64,000 nucleotides of DNA from Neobacillus sp. WH10 (lineage in GTDB: Bacteria; Bacillota; Bacilli; Bacillales; Cytobacillaceae), in the NCBI RefSeq assembly GCF_030123405.1, contig NZ_CP126110.1:5084001-5148000 (forward strand), given 5' to 3'. A program made the translations under genes and the position numbers. Position 1 is the stretch's first letter. Every line of letters begins with the position of its first letter. The notes beneath the pieces were generated by a model. The model did not search any database. It worked only from the letters and a program-made list of their open reading frames with translations, and was not told where the DNA came from. This document shows, in pieces, positions 42,901 through 51,186 of this stretch.

Positions 42901-43353
42901 TTAAAATGGCTTAACGACCATAAGCACCAATATGGCAATCATCAGCAGTTGTGCCGCCGTCTCGATTGGTACGATCTTTTTCATCAACAGTCCGAACTCG
43001 GCGGGTATTTCATTACCCTGGTCTTGACTTTCAGATACGATTTTTATGATCTTCTTCATACGTGGCTCGATGAATCCGTCGATCATGACGACAATGAGCA
43101 ACGATAAAAGGAAGGATACATTCAGCCACATTTGAGATAACCCCATCTTGGTTATGATCATAAGCCAAACCCCGGTTATAATAAGTACGGCTCCGCCAAT
43201 TTTAGGTATTATGGCAAGCTTGGTCGTTATACCAAAAGCAAAGCGCAGCTGACCGACGGATCTAGCGGATCTTCGAATGATGGGCATCACGAAAGCTGGA
43301 CCAATTAAGGCGATCGAAGCCAATATATGCAAAACGAGCAGTAATCCAAACAA
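42901..43353 (-). CDS. DUF2269-like integral membrane protein
   Basis: 150 residues with four hydrophobic helices (about 2-24, 45-70, 78-95, 128-148) and the start HILASIALIGPAFVMPIIRR, which resembles DUF2269 family proteins (LHxLxxxxxxGxxF). The function is unknown. It begins 5 bases after the frameshifted oxidoreductase gene, so the two form an operon that is probably controlled by the HxlR regulator. Confidence 0.6.
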   Translation of the reverse strand: MFGLLLVLHILASIALIGPAFVMPIIRRSARSVGQLRFAFGITTKLAIIPKIGGAVLIITGVWLMIITKMGLSQMWLNVSFLLSLLIVVMIDGFIEPRMKKIIKIVSESQDQGNEIPAEFGLLMKKIVPIETAAQLLMIAILVLMVVKPF

Positions 43354-43358
43354 ACCGA

Positions 43359-44103
43359 TTATCTCCCTTCTCCTCGGTGCACCAGAATATCGCTCTGATA
43401 GGCAAGACCGACCCTTTTTCTTTTAAACGATCCCCCGAGCTCTATATGGTCCAGCATACATTTCGCGACATCGTCATAAGCAACATCTAGCTCTTGAAGT
43501 CGGCTGAACAAGTGACGGGCTATATCTGCCTCGGAATATTCCTTGATCATCTCCGGAATCGGAATGGGCAAGGTTTCCGTTGTTACATGCAGATGAACAG
43601 GATCTGGATGCTCTATCGAATCAATCATTGTTCCCGGACACATAATGGACCAATCGAGTTGAGTCTGCTGTAGCCGTTCGATATTCCGGTTGTGATTTTT
43701 ATACTCAGGCGGGAAGCCGGGTAAATTGTTGCCGATAAGATCGGTATATGGAATACCCAACAGACCGGCTCCTCCCATTATCCATACCCGCCCAGAGAAA
43801 CTAGGTTGGAATTCACATTGGGTTATAATGTTATCGACGATACGAACAAACTCTTCTCCCTGGCCCGCATGGCCGGCTGCAATAATAGCGGCGTCTTGAT
43901 GCGCGAGAGCCTCACCGACGCTGACCGGGTCCATAATATCCGTCCACGATCACCTTCACAGGCTGTGCGGAATGCTCAGCTAATTGATCATAAAGCTTCT
44001 CAGAATTTCGCACAAATGCGGTCATTTCATGCCCCATTTTTATCCCTTGCGCCAACACTCTTTTTCCTGTATTCCCCGTCGCTCCAAAAACAATAATTTT
44101 CAT
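43359..44103 (-). pseudogene. NAD(P)-binding oxidoreductase (NmrA/SDR-like), frameshifted
   Basis: The first frame (from 44103) starts MKIIVFGATGNTGKRVLAQG, a perfect NAD(P)-binding GATGNTG loop, and runs to VKVIVDGYYGPGQRR and a stop. The rest continues in the next frame as DIMDPVSVGEALAHQDAAII and on to the end, with MGGAGLLG and LDWSIMCPGTMID in the expected places. A single inserted base near 43932 explains the split. All else is intact, so the break is recent or a sequencing error. Together the parts make about 247 residues, a normal size for such enzymes. Confidence 0.75.
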
Positions 44104-44184
44104 TGTTTTTTCCTCCTCTTAAAAGGCTCCTAATATTTGGTTAACTCAAGCTTAGCATCGTTTAAATATTATGTTAAGAACCCA

Positions 44185-44216
44185 CTTTAAAGTAAGGTAC
44201 TTACTTTAAAGTAAGC
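44185..44216. promoter_or_regulatory. Twin palindromes before the oxidoreductase gene, probable HxlR operator
   Basis: CTTACTTTAAAGTAAG (44201-44216) is a perfect 16-base palindrome, and ACTTTAAAGTAAG (44185-44197) repeats it 18 bases away. It lies about 90 bases before the oxidoreductase start. A related sequence (TTAAGTAAGTG and CACTTAA) stands before the HxlR gene itself. Confidence 0.65.
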
Positions 44217-44364
44217 ATGACAGAATGGGATGACTAAATTGTTCACGCAGAGTTCGGAAGGACAGGAAATTTCTAAAGACATATTGGCGACAATCCTACA
44301 CTATCAGGAGTTTTATTTACTCAAACCCGAAAATTAATTCATAACAGGAGTGCCGACTGTAGGT
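44217..44364. other. Short gap with a possible 34-codon frame
   Basis: From 44230 a plus-strand frame reads MTKLFTQSSEGQEISKDILA to LLKPEN and ends at 44334, just before a terminator hairpin. There is no good ribosome site, and it may be the tail of a lost gene. Confidence 0.3.
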
Positions 44365-44403
44365 AAACAAAAGCTGCCCGGTATCTCGTGGCAGCTTTTG
44401 TTT
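44365..44403. terminator. Bidirectional terminator downstream of the HxlR gene
   Basis: AAACAAAAGCTGCC pairs perfectly with GGCAGCTTTTGTTT around an 11-base loop. A and T runs on either side allow function in both directions; it lies 40 bases after the HxlR stop codon. Confidence 0.85.
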
Positions 44404-44442
44404 GAGTTGATTGAATTAGTGTACAAGTTTATTGAACCAGCT

Positions 44443-44775
44443 TTAAGACGCTGATTCTTTATATTTCCGCTTATTATGATTTTCTCCCCAAGCACACATG
44501 ACTTCTGCTACAGGGATCAATGTTTTGCCGTATTCACTAAGGGAATATTCTACTTTTGGAGGGATGGTAGGGTAGATTGTTCTATCGACTATGCATTCTC
44601 GTTCCAAATCACGGAGATGTTGTGAAAGCATTTTTTGTGAAACATCAGGTATAAGCTTTTCCAGATCGTTGAATCGCTTATTGGATTCAATCAAATGCCA
44701 TAAAATCAATGGCTTCCATTTGCCACCTAAAACATGAATGAGTGTCTCAACTGGACATTCACGCTGATGAATCAT
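44443..44775 (-). CDS. HxlR-family transcriptional regulator
   Basis: 110 residues. The winged helix-turn-helix signature is clear: CPVETLIHVLGGKWKPLILW, then FNDLEKLIPDVSQKMLSQHLRDLE and the wing VEYSLSEYGKTL. Cys7 sits at the start, where HypR and related regulators carry a redox-sensing cysteine, and a second Cys60 lies in LERECIVDR. It probably regulates the adjacent NAD(P)-binding oxidoreductase and DUF2269 genes through CTTACTTTAAAGTAAG sites, in response to reactive electrophiles (inference from the family). Confidence 0.92.
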   Translation of the reverse strand: MIHQRECPVETLIHVLGGKWKPLILWHLIESNKRFNDLEKLIPDVSQKMLSQHLRDLERECIVDRTIYPTIPPKVEYSLSEYGKTLIPVAEVMCAWGENHNKRKYKESAS

Positions 44776-44796
44776 TGATAAATCCTCCCCTTGCTT

Positions 44797-44830
44797 TTAA
44801 GTAAGTGCATTATCTGAAGTAAACACTTAA
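44797..44830. promoter_or_regulatory. Possible autoregulatory HxlR site
   Basis: TTAAGTAAGTG and CACTTAA form an inverted repeat about 20 bases before the HxlR start. The half-site AAGTAAG is shared with the twin palindromes at 44185-44216. Confidence 0.45.
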
Positions 44831-45193
44831 CAAAATTTTACAAGAGATTATACAACCAAGTCAATCAAATGAAACTAAAAAGGATAAAAAAGGATTGTAG
44901 AAGTAGCTTTGAGGAACAAATATAGATCTGGGCTTTTACGATTACCGAAATTAGTTCATGGTAGAAAAAAGATGGATGTCCATCTTTTTTTGTAAGCTTA
45001 GCCTGAAGCACACACGTGTTTTAGGCTACTCGTGTTGTATCGTATAAAATGCATAAAAATAGACCTACCCTGCGTTGCTGAGAAGATCTACAAGCGTTTG
45101 ATTAAAATTTGTTTTTACAGGATTTTTTTCTTTAACTATAGGGGCAGCATTCCTGTAATAAATGAAATTAGTTCTAAAGTTTGTGAAAAAATG

Positions 45194-45277
45194 CACTTAA
45201 GCTAACGGGTGCAAGAGTTGAAGATCCAGCTGCCATTTTGGCGGCTTTTCTTATTGGACTAACTGGCAGTTTAGTTG
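45194..45277. repeat. Dispersed repeat R4, second copy
   Basis: CTAACGGGTGCAAGAGTTGA, CGGCTTTTCTTATTGG and GGCAGTTTAGTTG match 42341-42420 in the same orientation. The surrounding intergenic region (44831-45416) shows no gene; a hairpin (ATGGATGTCCATC near 44970) is present. Confidence 0.65.
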
Positions 45278-45416
45278 ATGATTGTATTTAACCTTTTTTC
45301 AATAGTTCCATTAAATTGACCAACTGTTTTGGGCTAAGTTCGCCCTGCACATAAGTACATTCCCATAAAATAGTGCATACGATAATTTGTATAAATCTGT
45401 GAAGGGATTGAATAAG

Positions 45417-45947
45417 ATGTACTATACCCCTTGGATGTATCAATACCCATATCAACCTTATGTTTATTGTGCTAATGTCCCAATGAATAATAATTATATA
45501 AGACAGCATGATTACTGGAATATTTATGATGACGCAAGAAATAAGGTAAAAGATTATGGGCGGAAACCATTTGTAGTCAATATTAATGAGGCTGCGAAGC
45601 ATAACAATACCTATCGTACAGCTTTGTGGACAGGAAATCATTTGCAAGTTACATTGATGAGTCTTAATGTTGGTGAAGACATCGGTTTAGAAATTCACCC
45701 TAACGTTGACCAATTCTTACGGATTGAACAAGGTCAAGGGGTTGTGCAAATGGGCAAGAGAAAAGATAATTTAAACTTTGTTCAAAAAGTTTATGATGAT
45801 TTTGCCATTATGATACCTGCTGGCACCTGGCATAATGTAACCAATACAGGTAATACCCCTTTAAAACTTTATTCTATATATGCTCCTCCACAACATCCAT
45901 CTGGTACGGTTCATTTAACTAAAGCACAGGCTTTAGCGGCGGAATAA
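45417..45947 (+). CDS. Cupin-domain protein with tyrosine-rich N-terminus
   Basis: 176 residues from MYYTPWMYQYPYQPYVYCAN. The Tyr/Pro/Asn-rich first 40 residues resemble spore-coat proteins. The cupin barrel follows, with motif 1 GEDIGLEIHPNVDQFLRIEQG (one His and an Asp-Gln in the metal position, Glu later) and motif 2 PAGTWHNVTNTGN near residue 145. The ATG at 45417 has GAAGGGA ten bases upstream. A structural or metal-binding role on the spore surface is possible, but no reaction can be assigned. Confidence 0.8.
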   Translation: MYYTPWMYQYPYQPYVYCANVPMNNNYIRQHDYWNIYDDARNKVKDYGRKPFVVNINEAAKHNNTYRTALWTGNHLQVTLMSLNVGEDIGLEIHPNVDQFLRIEQGQGVVQMGKRKDNLNFVQKVYDDFAIMIPAGTWHNVTNTGNTPLKLYSIYAPPQHPSGTVHLTKAQALAAE

Positions 45948-45962
45948 TAGAAATCAAATAAA

Positions 45963-46075
45963 TACTTTTTTATGAACGGAGGCTCCTTGGTCATCTTAAA
46001 ATTGATTACGGATGGGATGGGAAAAAATATTTTGCTAAGTCAATTTCATTTAAACAGGCTGAGCCTGAACAATAA
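45963..46075 (+). pseudogene. Unidentified C-terminal remnant after the cupin gene
   Basis: A frame without start reads YERRLLGHLKIDYGWDGKKY and FAKSISFKQAEPEQ, with a stop at 46073 inside the 5' arm of a hairpin. It looks like the end of a real protein whose 5' part is gone. I do not recognise the family. Confidence 0.35.
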
Positions 46076-46106
46076 TGAACTCACCATTTGTGGGGAGTTC
46101 ATTATT
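46071..46106. terminator. Hairpin between convergent genes
   Basis: AATAATGAACTC pairs with GAGTTCATTATT around 12 bases. It serves the plus-strand cupin region and, in reverse, the convergent DUF3888 gene, whose stop is 27 bases away. Confidence 0.75.
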
Positions 46107-46132
46107 GTATGCAATATAGCAATAACTTGAGT

Positions 46133-46948
46133 TTACTTTCTTTTTGGTTTAATTAAGTTTTGCAAATGTGGAGGAAGCTCATATGATTCGAGATGTTCAA
46201 AATTCTTTAACTTAACTTGACCGGGTATCGTTGGTGCTATCTCAAATGTTAATCTGTCCTTTCCTACTGGGTTATGAGCTCCAACTACCGGTGTTGTTTC
46301 TAGTGTGATTAAAAAATGAAACCTACGGAATCCACCGATTCTTTCTACATTTACGATTTCGACTTGGTAAGGATAGACCGATGGTGAATGAGTTAAATAG
46401 GCATAGTAATAATTGTTAACAGCTTTTTCTATTTCTGGACCCAGTAAAATCATTAATATATCATTGATCAACAATTCTTTCGAGTCTTTGGGAGGCTCTG
46501 TACTTTCATATTTCCACCCTGCCAGGAGCCAATCAAAAAGCTCAACTGATCTCAATCGTTCTTTTTGATTATTTCGGGTATAAATGACATCGCTATCTGC
46601 CAACGTGCAAGTTTTTGTTTGGTTTAGATCAAGGCAGTTATATACAGGTTCTATTAATGCAACATTGCCGTTTTTCATTTTTATTTTTAATACGGCGATT
46701 GGTGGTTTTTCATTAACTATTTCTGTTGCTTCTTTTACAGGATTTGCAGTGTTAATCCATTCAACAACCTTCCTGATAACGGGCTCTTCATAACCATCGG
46801 TTTCTTTAAAAACACGTGATCCTCCAGATAAGCGGTTTATTTGAATAGAAGCAACATCCTCTGATTTTATTGGAACATTTGCCTTTGCTAATTGAACCGG
46901 AAGAAAAAATCCAGAAAAGACCAGTATTAATATAACTAACTTGTTCAT
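46133..46948 (-). CDS. Secreted protein with DUF3888 domain
   Basis: 271 residues. A signal peptide (MNKLVILILVFSGFFLPVQL, cleavage near AKA-NV at 24) directs export. The C-terminal half (about 160-255) is a DUF3888 domain: INDILMILLGPEIEKAVNNY, TPVVGAHNPVGKDRLTFEI. The N-terminal half (residues 30-140) contains a single Cys pair (YNCLDLNQTKTCTL) that could form a disulphide. The function is unknown; family members are common in bacilli as exported or membrane-associated proteins. It stands alone. Confidence 0.82.
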   Translation of the reverse strand: MNKLVILILVFSGFFLPVQLAKANVPIKSEDVASIQINRLSGGSRVFKETDGYEEPVIRKVVEWINTANPVKEATEIVNEKPPIAVLKIKMKNGNVALIEPVYNCLDLNQTKTCTLADSDVIYTRNNQKERLRSVELFDWLLAGWKYESTEPPKDSKELLINDILMILLGPEIEKAVNNYYYAYLTHSPSVYPYQVEIVNVERIGGFRRFHFLITLETTPVVGAHNPVGKDRLTFEIAPTIPGQVKLKNFEHLESYELPPHLQNLIKPKRK

Positions 46949-47239
46949 TAATTTTTCACCACCATTGCACTCTCTCTATTACCTTTTATTATTTTTCCTC
47001 AATTGAAAAGCTTTATAATTTCCATTCTTATGTAATAAAGTGTAAGAAAAAAAGCAACTTTGTAGCAAAGCTGCCATACTTAGGGTTGATTACTAATTTT
47101 AATTATCAGAAAAGTGATATTATTCACTGAATTAAAAAAACAAATAAATTAAAATGAGATTTAGTTATTCAGCTAAGGTTGTTTCACTAAAAACACATAT
47201 TCTACTAAATCCAAAGACGTAATAGGGGAGGATAGAACT

Positions 47240-47605
47240 GTGAAAAAAACTGATTTACCTATTGTATATTCATGCTCTGGATGTTCATCAGCTGCGCAAA
47301 CTGCTAACATGATTGCTATAAAAATGGATCGCGAAAAACTAGCTGAAATGTCCTGTATTGCTGGTGTTGGTGGTGATGTCAAACCACTTGTAAGAACAGC
47401 AAAATCAGGAAGAGATATCATTGCAATTGATGGTTGTCCCTTATGCTGTTGCAAAAGTTCTTTAGCTAGACATGAAGTTCAACCCAAACATCATTTTATA
47501 CTTTCTGACTTTGATGTACCAAAGATAAATGGTGAAGACCCTGACCCTAACCTTTATATAAGTACTTACAAACGTATTTTGGAACTCACTAATAATTATT
47601 CTTAA
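47240..47605 (+). CDS. DGC-domain putative zinc-binding protein
   Basis: 121 residues from a GTG start with GGGGAGGATAGAACT upstream. Cysteine clusters YSCSGCSSAAQTANMIA near the start and IDGCPLCCCKSSLARH near residue 72 define the DGC family (named for its Asp-Gly-Cys motif). Cys-rich proteins of this kind probably bind zinc or an iron-sulphur group; the reaction is unknown. No partner genes are nearby. Confidence 0.85.
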   Translation: MKKTDLPIVYSCSGCSSAAQTANMIAIKMDREKLAEMSCIAGVGGDVKPLVRTAKSGRDIIAIDGCPLCCCKSSLARHEVQPKHHFILSDFDVPKINGEDPDPNLYISTYKRILELTNNYS

Positions 47606-47620
47606 TCGTTGATTTTATTT

Positions 47621-47752
47621 CTAAACAACATAATTGGGCCAAGAGAGAACAGCTTCTAGAGAAGTATTTGTTTTATTTTCTAAATATTCTAATTTATTAA
47701 ATGGTGTTATTTCATTTAGGCAGTGCATAATAATAATCGCAGTTTTAGACAT
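47621..47752 (-). CDS. Possible 43-residue protein, or remnant
   Basis: The frame MSKTAIIIMHCLNEITPFNK, LEYLENKTNTSLEAVLSWPN, YVV has natural composition and phase, and it stays open further upstream (KKKRDTLIRAM). A weak AAGGGC precedes the ATG. I recognise no family. It is convergent with the DGC gene. It may be the C-terminal end of a lost longer gene. Confidence 0.3.
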   Translation of the reverse strand: MSKTAIIIMHCLNEITPFNKLEYLENKTNTSLEAVLSWPNYVV

Positions 47753-47913
47753 TGCCCTTATTAATGTATCTCTTTTTCTTTTTCAAATGCAAACTTGTGA
47801 AGTAACTTAAACTAACGGTTGATGACTAAGCTGCCGAAGTTGCTTTACTTTAAGAAGGAATGCTTTTTTTATTTTCAATTTCATTAAAATGATAAATAAT
47901 TAAGGGGATTATA

Positions 47914-48312
47914 TTGACTATTTCAAATGAAGAAAGAATTATCATGATTATCTATGTGCAAGATCAAGAAAAGAGTAAGCAATTTTATAAACAATTACTA
48001 GGTTTAAAACCATATTTAGATGTACCTGGTATGACTGAGTTTCAATTAAATAATAATTCTACGTTAGGAATCATGCCTGAAGATGGAATAGTGAGGCTAT
48101 TAGCTGGAAAAATTCAAAATCCTAAGGAGGCAAGAGGAATCCCACGGAGTGAGATATATATTTATGTAAATGATCCTGATACATATTTAAGAAACCTAGT
48201 TGAATTGGGTGGCATGGAAATTAGTAAAGGTGAAATACGTAATTGGGGAGATTATGTAGCTTACGGCTCAGATATTGATGGACATATAATTGCTTTTGCA
48301 AGGAGAACCTAA
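47914..48312 (+). CDS. VOC (glyoxalase/bleomycin-resistance fold) protein
   Basis: 132 residues from a TTG start, favoured because AAGGGGATTATA stands just before it. Two beta-alpha-beta-beta-beta modules are visible: IIMIIYVQDQEKSKQFYKQL opening the first and EIYIYVNDPDTYLRNLVELG the second, with the end strand SDIDGHIIAFARR typical of the family. Metal ligand positions are not complete enough to name a reaction. It could be a dioxygenase-like or resistance protein. Confidence 0.85.
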   Translation: MTISNEERIIMIIYVQDQEKSKQFYKQLLGLKPYLDVPGMTEFQLNNNSTLGIMPEDGIVRLLAGKIQNPKEARGIPRSEIYIYVNDPDTYLRNLVELGGMEISKGEIRNWGDYVAYGSDIDGHIIAFARRT

Positions 48313-48365
48313 ACCGAGATTTAGTGGACTAATTTTTGGAAGTGGACTAATTTGGAATTTTAGTA

Positions 48366-48560
48366 AATGACTTTTTTACAAAGTCGTTCATCTTGTTTAT
48401 TACAGTTATTACAATAAGTAAAGAACTTTCGTTTGATTGTTAAAATTTGAAAGGTTGATTGGGAATGGATTTACAGGAGAGTTAGTAAAGGTCTTTTTTT
48501 TCAAAAGACAGATATTTGTTTTATCCAAAAAAGTCCTTTACATTAAAAAAATGTTTTTAC
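48366..48560. repeat. Dispersed repeat R3, first copy
   Basis: About 195 bases, similar to 53427-53620: shared order of GACTTTTTT, TTGTTTATTACA-TTATTACA, AGTAAA-AACTTT, and then a TTTTTTTTCAAA-GACAGATAT block with inverted TTTATCC/AAAAGTC partner. An 82-codon frame running through it is low-complexity and not called. Confidence 0.7.
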
Positions 48561-48593
48561 CCAAAATAAACTATTCAAAAATTTATCAAAAGA

Positions 48594-48622
48594 AAAACTG
48601 TTCCTTAAGGAGCAGTTTTTCT
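48594..48622 (+). terminator. Hairpin terminator
   Basis: AAAAACTGTTCCTT pairs with AAGGAGCAGTTTTT with almost no loop, followed by CTAC. It is the first strong terminator after the VOC gene. Confidence 0.7.
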
Positions 48623-48751
48623 ACGTTTTGTTCAAAAAATATAAAATCGAGTAAATATTTTACACCGATTGCAAGTGACATTTAAGGAGATATAAATGAA
48701 GGATATTTTCCACAGCCCTATAAGGGTGAATTTATATATTGGGTTGAAAAT

Positions 48752-48796
48752 AAAACAACCTTGTCCGATGGTTTTTGAAGGACAGGGTTGTTTTTT
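48752..48796. terminator. Terminator downstream of gshAB
   Basis: AAAACAACCTTGTCC pairs with GGACAGGGTTGTTTT around 13 bases. On the minus strand it lies about 85 bases after the gshAB stop and is followed by ATTTT. Confidence 0.8.
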
Positions 48797-48879
48797 ACTA
48801 CTAAGATGGGGATTTTGTTAGATTATAAAAAAGGAACGACCTCGATCAAAATGTACATTTTTATTTTTTATATAAATAA

Positions 48880-51186
48880 TTATTCTTTTTCAATTAATTC
48901 TACAAGCTCAAGGATTTTCATTGCTACATTTCTTTCTGTTCCTTTGAAAGGATAAGAATGTATATGGATTGCAGGATTAAAATTCAATTCGATGATTGCG
49001 TAAGAGGAGTGTTCATCGTCTAAATCTTCGATCATCATATCCACTCCACAAATTTTTGCTCCCACTGCTTGTGATGCTTTAACTGCAATTTGTTTAAATA
49101 CATCTGGTATTTGATCTGTTACATCTATACTGTCCCCACCAGTTGAGATGTTTGAATTCTCACGTAAATATTGTAATTTACCTTCAGGAAGCACTGTATT
49201 GATTGTAAGGCCTTCTTGTTGCAAGAAGAGTTTCATGTTTTCATCTATTTCAATCTTCTCTAACGGAGTTTTGTAACCTTTACCTCTTAATGGATCTACG
49301 TTTTTTTTGCTTATTAGTTGTTGAATCGTAGCTATTCCATCTCCAGTAACATTGGCAGGGACTCTATGCAAGACAGCGACTGTTTCATCTCCAATTACCA
49401 TAAAGCGATATTCTTTTCCTTTAATAAAAGGTTCAATAAGGATAGTGGAATCTTCACTAAAAGCGATTTCTAAACCTTTGATAAAATCTTCTTCATTTGT
49501 TCCATTAGGAAAGATTGATATGCCCAAACCAAAATTCGTTGATTTAGGTTTTATCACGAGTGGAACACCTATCCAATTGCTCAGCGATTCCTTTGCAGAA
49601 TTAATATCAAAAAATTCTTCGCCTTCAGGAACGACTATGTTATTTCTCATGAGTATTTGCTTAGTCACACTTTTATTTTCCATAATCAATACAGTGACAT
49701 ACTGATCTTTACTCGTTTTGGTTGCTTGTTTAATGTATTGTGTATTTTGCCCTTTGGTTAATTCGATAAAATTATCTTTTCGATCTAGAACCTTGAAATG
49801 AATACCTCTTTTAATACTTTCTTTCAAAAGTATTTGAGTGGAAAGTTCCATATCCGTATAAGGTTTTAACTTGAAACGTTCTGAGAAAGCTTCTTTTTTG
49901 TGTTTTTCAGCTAGTTCCAAATGAGCTTTTATATATCCTTTTTCTTTGCACAGGCCAGCAAGACGATAAGAATAAGTTTTTTGATAGTTAATCATCAATT
50001 CCTCTTTTTCTTTGAGAAGATTATAAAAAGGCAGCCCATACTGTTGATTCATTTCTAGAAGATCATGTAAAATGCGAATACCCCAACTTTGTAATGAAAT
50101 TGTTGAGCCATTTCGAATGAGACTTAATTGCAGATTTTGTCCTTCAATCGCTACTTTTTTGCAGTTTAGTTCACTCTCAAGTTGCCAGTTATTATACAAT
50201 GTTTCTTCTTTTTCGAGGCAATATAATAAAAATAGATGAATAAAATTCAAATCCTCAATAGATAATCCACTCTTTACAAAAGGATTAATATCGATAGTGC
50301 GAATCTCTAAATATTCAATACCATTGTTAAGTAAATTTTCAGCTGAGTATGGAGTTCCTTTACTTTTTAAGCGTATTTGTGAATATAGCTCTCTTATATC
50401 TTTAATCACACCTTTATCGATATAGGAAGTAATGGAATGCACATATTGATCAATGGAAGAATAATCGAGCGTAATGAATTCCTTGTTTTGGTAACCACAG
50501 ATACTATTTCTGTATGAGATTGCTTTTTCATTAGAGTAGGTTTCCTCTGATATTTCTTGAAGTGTTTCTACACACTGTTGCTCATATGTTTTATGAATGG
50601 AATTAGCAGCACCAAGAAAATAGACTAAGAGCCAATGGTGACGTAAATAGTTACGTGTAAGTTTTAAATATAGTTCTTGTTTAAAATCATGTAGTGACGT
50701 TTGCTTTTTAGTTTTGCTATATAAAGTGTGTATCAATTTTTCACCTAATGAGAAATTGATATGGATACCTGAGATTAGTTGTTTTTTTCCTCCGTATTTT
50801 TGTTCTAAATACTCACGATAACGTTCATCTTTTCCTTGATTAGAGAAAGTAGCGATTGGTATATCTTGATTTTCTGGTGTAACAGCAGGCATAGATTGTG
50901 GCCAAATAAACTCATTATCTAGCTCCAATGCGGCTATATTATACAAAGAATCTAAAAAATCAATGGTATCCCTTGTAGTATGAAATACGGGCGTGACAAG
51001 CTCTAATTGACTTTCCGAAAAATCCGTAGTGATATAGGGATTTTCTTTTTTATCGCCGAAAACTTTGGGGTGTGGAGTTAAAGAAAGCATGCCACTTTCA
51101 GTAACACGTAATCCCTCTCTTTCAATCCCGAAGTTAGCATCTAATATTTGCTTATTTGAAAGGTTAGAAAACAGACTAAATTTCAT
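48880..51186 (-). CDS. gshAB: Bifunctional glutamate-cysteine ligase / glutathione synthetase
   Basis: A single 768-residue enzyme making glutathione in two ATP-driven steps, matching the known GshAB/GshF fusions (about 750). The N-terminal ligase part (1-480) opens with DANFGIEREGLRV and has LETRTIDINPF-like IRTIDINPFVKSG near 300. The C-terminal ATP-grasp part (490-768) shows VIKPKSTNFGLGISIF, the Arg-rich loop YRFMVIGDETVAVLHRVPAN and IIELNFNPAIHIHSYP. Its start overlaps the MATE gene by 11 bases, so the two are cotranslated. Most bacilli make bacillithiol instead, so glutathione synthesis is noteworthy; acquisition by transfer is possible. Confidence 0.92.
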   Translation of the reverse strand: MKFSLFSNLSNKQILDANFGIEREGLRVTESGMLSLTPHPKVFGDKKENPYITTDFSESQLELVTPVFHTTRDTIDFLDSLYNIAALELDNEFIWPQSMPAVTPENQDIPIATFSNQGKDERYREYLEQKYGGKKQLISGIHINFSLGEKLIHTLYSKTKKQTSLHDFKQELYLKLTRNYLRHHWLLVYFLGAANSIHKTYEQQCVETLQEISEETYSNEKAISYRNSICGYQNKEFITLDYSSIDQYVHSITSYIDKGVIKDIRELYSQIRLKSKGTPYSAENLLNNGIEYLEIRTIDINPFVKSGLSIEDLNFIHLFLLYCLEKEETLYNNWQLESELNCKKVAIEGQNLQLSLIRNGSTISLQSWGIRILHDLLEMNQQYGLPFYNLLKEKEELMINYQKTYSYRLAGLCKEKGYIKAHLELAEKHKKEAFSERFKLKPYTDMELSTQILLKESIKRGIHFKVLDRKDNFIELTKGQNTQYIKQATKTSKDQYVTVLIMENKSVTKQILMRNNIVVPEGEEFFDINSAKESLSNWIGVPLVIKPKSTNFGLGISIFPNGTNEEDFIKGLEIAFSEDSTILIEPFIKGKEYRFMVIGDETVAVLHRVPANVTGDGIATIQQLISKKNVDPLRGKGYKTPLEKIEIDENMKLFLQQEGLTINTVLPEGKLQYLRENSNISTGGDSIDVTDQIPDVFKQIAVKASQAVGAKICGVDMMIEDLDDEHSSYAIIELNFNPAIHIHSYPFKGTERNVAMKILELVELIEKE

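Noticed and set aside
45288..45647. 119-codon minus-strand frame
   Set aside because: It is the reverse of the cupin gene, which has clear domain motifs; hydrophobic shadow frame.
48437..48685. 82-codon plus-strand frame
   Set aside because: Runs through repeat R3 and a terminator hairpin; Phe/Lys/Ser-rich low complexity.
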